Assembly (NCBI GenBank): GCA_964439415.1
Contig: CAYTOJ010000076.1
Location: 1 to 9,795, forward strand
Direction: 5' to 3'
DNA: 9,795 nucleotides
DNA from: CAYTOJ01 sp964439415
GTDB lineage: Bacteria; Pseudomonadota; Alphaproteobacteria; Rickettsiales; CAZAGG01
Part shown: positions 6,497 through 9,795 of the stretch, in pieces
Layout: each line of letters starts with the position of its first letter
Numbering within the stretch: position 1 is the stretch's first letter
The notes under the pieces: model-generated
Told to the model about the DNA's origin: nothing
Databases searched by the model: none
What the model saw: the letters and a program-made list of their open reading frames with translations, nothing else
Program-made: the position numbers and the translations under genes

Positions 6497-7753
6497 TCAA
6501 CCTCTTACATGCCCGTTGCCGCGCACCAGGTATTTGTAGGTGACTAATTGCTCCAGCGCCACAGGCCCTCTAGGCGGTAAGCGCCCGGTAGCAATGCCGA
6601 TTTCACCGCCAAAGCCGAACTCGCCGCCGTCAGCAAACTGGGTGGAGGCGTTATGCAGAACTATCGCGCTGTCTACACTGTTCAGGAAACAAGTCGCAGC
6701 GTCCGCATCTTCCGTTATTATGCAATCAGTATGGTGGGAGCCGTAACGGTTTATATGCTCTATTGCCTCATCCAGCCCACTCACCGCTTTTATGGATATT
6801 ATAGGAGCCAGGTATTCCGTGCCCCAGTCCTCCTCAGTTGCCGCCTTGACAGAGCCGTTTGCTGCTAATGCATCATCATCTCCCCTGATTTCACAGCCGG
6901 ACTCAATCAGCCTGGTGATGATAGGGTTTAGCAGGCGATCCAGGGCGGATTTATCTATCAGCAGCGATTCCGCCGCGCCGCAGATTCCCGTGCGCCGCAT
7001 TTTGGAGTTATAAACCAGTTCCACCGCGGTCTCCAGAGTGGCTTTTTCATGGATGTAAACATGGCAGTTGCCATCCAGGTGCAAAATTGTGGGCACGCGG
7101 CTTTCCTCCATCACCTTTTTCGTCAGGCTTTTGCCGCCGCGTGGGATTATCACGTCTATCTGGCCTGCCGCCTCCAGCATCTGCGTGACTACCCTCCGAT
7201 CTCGGCTTTCCACCATTTGCAGGGCATCTTCAGGCAGGCCGCTTTTCAAAAGCGCTGCGCGGATGCATTCCGCTATTGCGCGGGAGGAATTGAAACTCTC
7301 GCTGCCACCACGCAAAATCACCGCATTGCCTGACTTTACACAAAGCGTGGCGGCATCAGCGGTGACATTAGGGCGGGATTCATAGATCATGCCAATCACC
7401 CCAATCGGCAGGGTAACCCGCTGGAATTTAAGGCCATCTGCCCTTTCCCACTCCGCCAGAATTCTGCCTACCGGGTCAGGCAGGGCAGCGATGCTGCGCA
7501 CGCCATCCGCAATTGCTTTTATGCGTTTTGCATCCAGGCTGAGCCTGTCCAGAAATGCTTCCGTATGGCCGGACTTTCTGGCAAGTTCCAAATCTATTCC
7601 GTTTGCGGTGATAATCTCCGCCGCCCCGGCTTCCAGCGCATCAGCCGCTGATTCAAGCGCGGATCTTTTGCGTGCATCTGGCATCTGCGCCAGTATGCGG
7701 TAAGCAGCGCGGGCACGCCCGGCATAGGTTGATATATAATTTTCAGATTCCAT
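6497..7753 (-). CDS. proA: Glutamate-5-semialdehyde dehydrogenase (gamma-glutamyl phosphate reductase)
   Basis: ProA reduces gamma-glutamyl phosphate with NADPH to glutamate-5-semialdehyde, the second step of proline synthesis from glutamate, in the cytosol. The length of 418 residues is standard. Visible motifs include IYESRPNVTADA (123-134), NAVILRGGSES (143-153), LPEDALQMVESRDR (173-186), IIPRGGKSL (202-210) and the catalytic Cys258 in MRRTGICGAAESLL. GEFGFGGEIGIATGRLPPRGPV near the end is the family signature. The partner kinase gene proB, often adjacent, is not in the window. The gene follows the response regulator by only 18 bases, so the two may share a transcript. No strong ribosome binding site precedes its ATG. 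Confidence 0.98.
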   Translation of the reverse strand: MESENYISTYAGRARAAYRILAQMPDARKRSALESAADALEAGAAEIITANGIDLELARKSGHTEAFLDRLSLDAKRIKAIADGVRSIAALPDPVGRILAEWERADGLKFQRVTLPIGVIGMIYESRPNVTADAATLCVKSGNAVILRGGSESFNSSRAIAECIRAALLKSGLPEDALQMVESRDRRVVTQMLEAAGQIDVIIPRGGKSLTKKVMEESRVPTILHLDGNCHVYIHEKATLETAVELVYNSKMRRTGICGAAESLLIDKSALDRLLNPIITRLIESGCEIRGDDDALAANGSVKAATEEDWGTEYLAPIISIKAVSGLDEAIEHINRYGSHHTDCIITEDADAATCFLNSVDSAIVLHNASTQFADGGEFGFGGEIGIATGRLPPRGPVALEQLVTYKYLVRGNGHVRG

Positions 7754-7771
7754 AACTTGTATACTTTTACC

Positions 7772-8446
7772 TCAAACGGCGGAGATTTTATACCCGGCGC
7801 CGCGCACCGTCTGTATCAGTTGCCTGCCAAAGCCTTTATCCACCTTGTTGCGCAGGCGGCTTACCTGCACATCTATCACATTTGTCTGCGGATCGAAATG
7901 AAAATCCCATACGTTTTCCAGCAGCATGGTGCGGGTTATCACCTGGTTTTCATGGCGCATCATGTATTCCAGCAGCTTGAACTCGCGGTTTTGCAGGGGT
8001 ATCTCCTGCCCACCCCTCGTCACTGAACGGGTAAGCAGATTCATCTCCAGATCCCCGACTGATATAGATGCATTCTGGGTGCTGGAGCCTTTGCGCCTGG
8101 CCAGTATCTCCACCCGCGCCAGCAATTCAGAGAACGCAAAAGGCTTGACCAGATAATCATCCCCGCCGTTTTTCAGCCCCTTTACCCTTTCATCCACCTG
8201 CGAGAGAGCGCTTAAGATCAGCACCGGTGTTTGATTGCCGGAGGAGCGCAGAGCCTGAATAACGCTCAGGCCATCCAGTTTTGGCAGCATACGGTCTATC
8301 ACCATCACGTCATATGGCTTCTCGGTTGCCATGAACAGCCCGTCCCGCCCATCGGCGGCATAGTCCACCATATACCCGGCCTGCTCGAAGCCCTGGCGGA
8401 TGTATCTGGCTGTTTCTTCCTCGTCCTCAATCAGCAATAATTGCAT
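7772..8446 (-). CDS. OmpR/PhoB-family two-component response regulator
   Basis: A 224-residue DNA-binding response regulator. The receiver domain (about 1-115) has the acidic pair Glu7-Asp8 in LLIEDEE, the phosphoacceptor Asp51 in VMVIDRMLPKLDG, Ser79 in LILSAL, and Lys101 in YLVKPFAFSELLAR. The winged-helix output domain (about 127-224) carries LQNREFKLLEYMMRHENQVITR, NVIDVQVSRLRNKVD and the terminal TVRGAGYKI. The wording is close to the CusR/QseB/TctD branch of the family, but the signal cannot be inferred. No histidine kinase gene is adjacent: proA follows downstream and ubiK diverges upstream. It is therefore an orphan within this window. The leader is very short and without a clear ribosome binding site. 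Confidence 0.96.
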   Translation of the reverse strand: MQLLLIEDEEETARYIRQGFEQAGYMVDYAADGRDGLFMATEKPYDVMVIDRMLPKLDGLSVIQALRSSGNQTPVLILSALSQVDERVKGLKNGGDDYLVKPFAFSELLARVEILARRKGSSTQNASISVGDLEMNLLTRSVTRGGQEIPLQNREFKLLEYMMRHENQVITRTMLLENVWDFHFDPQTNVIDVQVSRLRNKVDKGFGRQLIQTVRGAGYKISAV

Positions 8447-8499
8447 CTGGCCTGACTATAGTATAGTTTACAGCTTGAAATATCAAAATGGAGGCTTCT
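8447..8499. promoter_or_regulatory. Divergent promoter region between the response regulator and ubiK
   Basis: Only 53 bases separate the two starts. The core CTATAGTATAG (8456-8466) supplies a -10-like hexamer on both strands. On the minus strand TATACT (8465-8460) pairs with TTGATA (8486-8481) at 15 bases. On the plus strand TATAGT (8462-8467) pairs with TTGCAT (8441-8446), also at 15 bases and reaching into the response-regulator start. Both spacings are shorter than ideal. If these assignments hold, the two polymerases would compete, and self-regulation by the response regulator would affect ubiK-folD. Confidence 0.3.
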
Positions 8500-8769
8500 T
8501 TGCAAATAGACAGTAAAATACTAGATGACATAGTGAAAATGGCAACCAGCGCTTTCGGTAACGCCAATCAGATCAGAAAAGACATGGAAGATAATTTCAA
8601 AGCCAGGCTGGAAGGTATGTTCGCGGGGCTGGGCATCAGCGTCACCCGGGAGGAGTTCGAGGCACTACGCCAGCAGGTAGCCAAACTGGGCAGCGACATT
8701 GAGGAAATGAAACTTGAGAATTCCGAACTGCGCCGCCGCGTCTACCCGGATTCCAAAGTAGGCTATTAG
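8500..8769 (+). CDS. ubiK: UbiK-type accessory factor (BMFP domain)
   Basis: An 89-residue coiled-coil protein. The N-terminal part (LQIDSKILDDIVKMATSAFGNA) forms an amphipathic helix. It is followed by REEFEALRQQVAKLGSDIEEMKLENSELRRR, a heptad-like coil typical of the BMFP/YqiC family. E. coli UbiK binds membranes and helps the ubiquinone-biosynthetic hydroxylases; in Brucella the family was described as membrane fusogenic. I prefer the TTG at 8500. A perfect GGAGG (8490-8494) lies five bases before it, and family members typically begin M-Q-x-D/N just before the first helix. The ATG at 8488 in the same frame has no ribosome binding site and itself overlaps the GGAGG; using it would give 93 residues. 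The gene precedes folD by four bases on the same strand, so the two are cotranscribed. Confidence 0.9.
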   Translation: MQIDSKILDDIVKMATSAFGNANQIRKDMEDNFKARLEGMFAGLGISVTREEFEALRQQVAKLGSDIEEMKLENSELRRRVYPDSKVGY

Positions 8770-8773
8770 ACTG

Positions 8774-9634
8774 ATGACTGCTGAAATCATAGATGGCAAA
8801 GCGATAGCTGCCGCGCTCAGGGCGGAAATCACCGCCAAGGTTGCCAGGCTTAAAGATGAGCATGGCATAACCCCGGGCCTGGCGGTGGTACTGGTGGGGG
8901 ATGACCCGGCCAGCCAGGTGTATGTGGCCTCCAAAACCAGGCAGACTTCAGAATGCGGCATGAAATCACTGGAGTTCAGATTGGCTGCTGATGCATCTGA
9001 AACTGAATTACTCAGCATGATTGACACACTCAACCAGCGCCCGGATGTTCATGGCATACTGGTGCAACTGCCACTGCCGGGGCATATCAATGAGCAAGCG
9101 GTGCTGCAGAGAATCCACCCGGCTAAGGATGTGGACGGCTTCACGCCCGTAAACGTTGGTACTTTAAGCCTGGGGCTTCCCGCATTAGTTCCCTGCACCC
9201 CGCAGGGGTGCATTCTGCTGATAAAATCAGCCCTGCCTGATTTAAGCGGCAAACATGCGGTGGTGATTGGCCGATCCAACATTGTGGGTAAGCCTTTAGC
9301 GCAACTGCTGCTGCGGGAGAATTGCACCGTCACCATCGCCCATTCAAAAACCGCTAACCTGCCCGAAATCTGTCGCCAGGCGGATATTCTGGCTGCTGCG
9401 GTGGGCAGGCCGGAGTTTGTGAAAGGTGACTGGGTAAAACCCGGTGCAGTGGTGATAGATGTCGGCATCAACCGGGTGGATGGAAAACTGGTGGGGGATG
9501 TTGACTTTGCCGCCTCCTGCAAAAATGCTTCCGCAATCACCCCTGTACCCGGCGGAGTCGGCCCCATGACAATAGCGTGCCTGCTTAAAAACACTTATGA
9601 AGCCGCCCACACGCTAAACCATAAAAACCAGTGA
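8774..9634 (+). CDS. folD: Bifunctional methylenetetrahydrofolate dehydrogenase/cyclohydrolase
   Basis: FolD interconverts 5,10-methylene-, 5,10-methenyl- and 10-formyl-tetrahydrofolate, supplying one-carbon units for purines and formyl-methionine, in the cytosol. The 286-residue length is standard. The active-site residues fall at the same numbers as in E. coli: Tyr50 and Lys54 in YVASKTR, Gln98 in VQLPLP and Asp121 in KDVDGF. VPCTPQGC (139-146) is present. The NADP-binding Rossmann segment carries VIGRSNIVGKP (164-174), followed by VIDVGIN and TPVPGGVGPMT near residue 256. It starts four bases after the ubiK stop with little ribosome binding site of its own, suggesting coupled translation. 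No clear terminator follows. Confidence 0.98.
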   Translation: MTAEIIDGKAIAAALRAEITAKVARLKDEHGITPGLAVVLVGDDPASQVYVASKTRQTSECGMKSLEFRLAADASETELLSMIDTLNQRPDVHGILVQLPLPGHINEQAVLQRIHPAKDVDGFTPVNVGTLSLGLPALVPCTPQGCILLIKSALPDLSGKHAVVIGRSNIVGKPLAQLLLRENCTVTIAHSKTANLPEICRQADILAAAVGRPEFVKGDWVKPGAVVIDVGINRVDGKLVGDVDFAASCKNASAITPVPGGVGPMTIACLLKNTYEAAHTLNHKNQ

Positions 9635-9685
9635 GTATCCATCACATTAACCATTCAATTTAGGCAGGTTAGCCCGCTAGTAATC

Positions 9686-9795
9686 GAGTATAAAAGCGAG
9701 CCTGCAAGCAATACTGTCATTGGTTATATAATACGCTGAAGAAGCAGGGGCGGTATAAACACTGCCGGAAGTACTACATGTTCCAATATCGGCGT
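9686..9795 (+). pseudogene. Possible frameshifted fragment of a zinc-ribbon transposase start
   Basis: After folD one frame reads EYKSEPASNTVIGYIIR to a TGA (9737-9739). The neighbouring frame is open from 9727 to the edge and reads YNTLKKQGRYKHCRKYYMFQYRR in two adjoining blocks. Joined by a one-base shift, they resemble the start of zinc-ribbon transposases, whose usual pattern is C..C.S..V...G....G..RY.C..C...F. The first cysteine pair is missing and no start codon is seen, so if real it is broken. The resemblance is from memory and rests on about 40 residues at the window edge. Positions 9635-9685 hold nothing I can name. Confidence 0.25.

Noticed and set aside
9049..9594. Long open frame of 181 codons on the minus strand inside folD
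   Set aside because: It lies wholly antisense to a complete FolD with all active-site residues, and its translation shows no family pattern.
9666..9713. Imperfect GCAGG...CCTGC pairing after folD as its terminator
   Set aside because: The arms pair over only about five bases continuously, the loop is long and no T tract follows.
1..9795. CRISPR array, tRNA or rRNA genes
   Set aside because: No regularly spaced repeats and no cloverleaf or ribosomal RNA segments were recognised on either strand.

Overview
The window reads as a chromosomal segment of a proteobacterium, most likely an alphaproteobacterium. The grounds are the rpmF-plsX order, a cysteine-free L32 beginning MAVPKRK, a UbiK/BMFP-type small protein, and a Nit-type amidohydrolase of the kind common in that class. 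I cannot name a genus. Murein, proline, folate and methionine-salvage genes sit side by side. murD stands outside any visible division and cell-wall cluster. The genome therefore appears rearranged.

Layout on the minus strand, in transcription order from high to low coordinates: an OmpR-type response regulator (7772-8446); proA (6497-7753); three short, overlapping, poorly characterised genes (5271-6437); murD (3461-4873); mtnA (2263-3342) and a Nit-family amidohydrolase (1454-2266) coupled by an ATGA overlap; rpmF (1188-1370); and plsX (from 944, running off the left edge). On the plus strand, ubiK (8500-8769) and folD (8774-9634) diverge from the response regulator. A decayed small basic-protein gene (5039-5274) lies tail-to-tail with the accessory trio.

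Most genes are housekeeping. PlsX starts phospholipid synthesis from acyl-ACP, and L32 is a ribosomal protein. MurD adds D-glutamate to the peptidoglycan precursor. ProA makes glutamate semialdehyde for proline. FolD interconverts one-carbon folates, and UbiK assists ubiquinone assembly. MtnA works in methylthioadenosine salvage, and its coupled amidohydrolase may clear an amide by-product of transamination or repair deaminated glutathione.

The accessory part is 4874-6496. It holds a sequence resembling an insertion-sequence end, a pseudogene with a stop and a frameshift, and three AT-richer genes joined by overlapping stop and start codons. The last of these encodes a conserved uncharacterised protein (DUF7689-like) with a Cys...His arrangement suggestive of a papain-like hydrolase. 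It is directly preceded by a small helical partner. This trio is the best candidate here for an undescribed system. The final 110 bases (9686-9795) may be a frameshifted fragment of a zinc-ribbon transposase.
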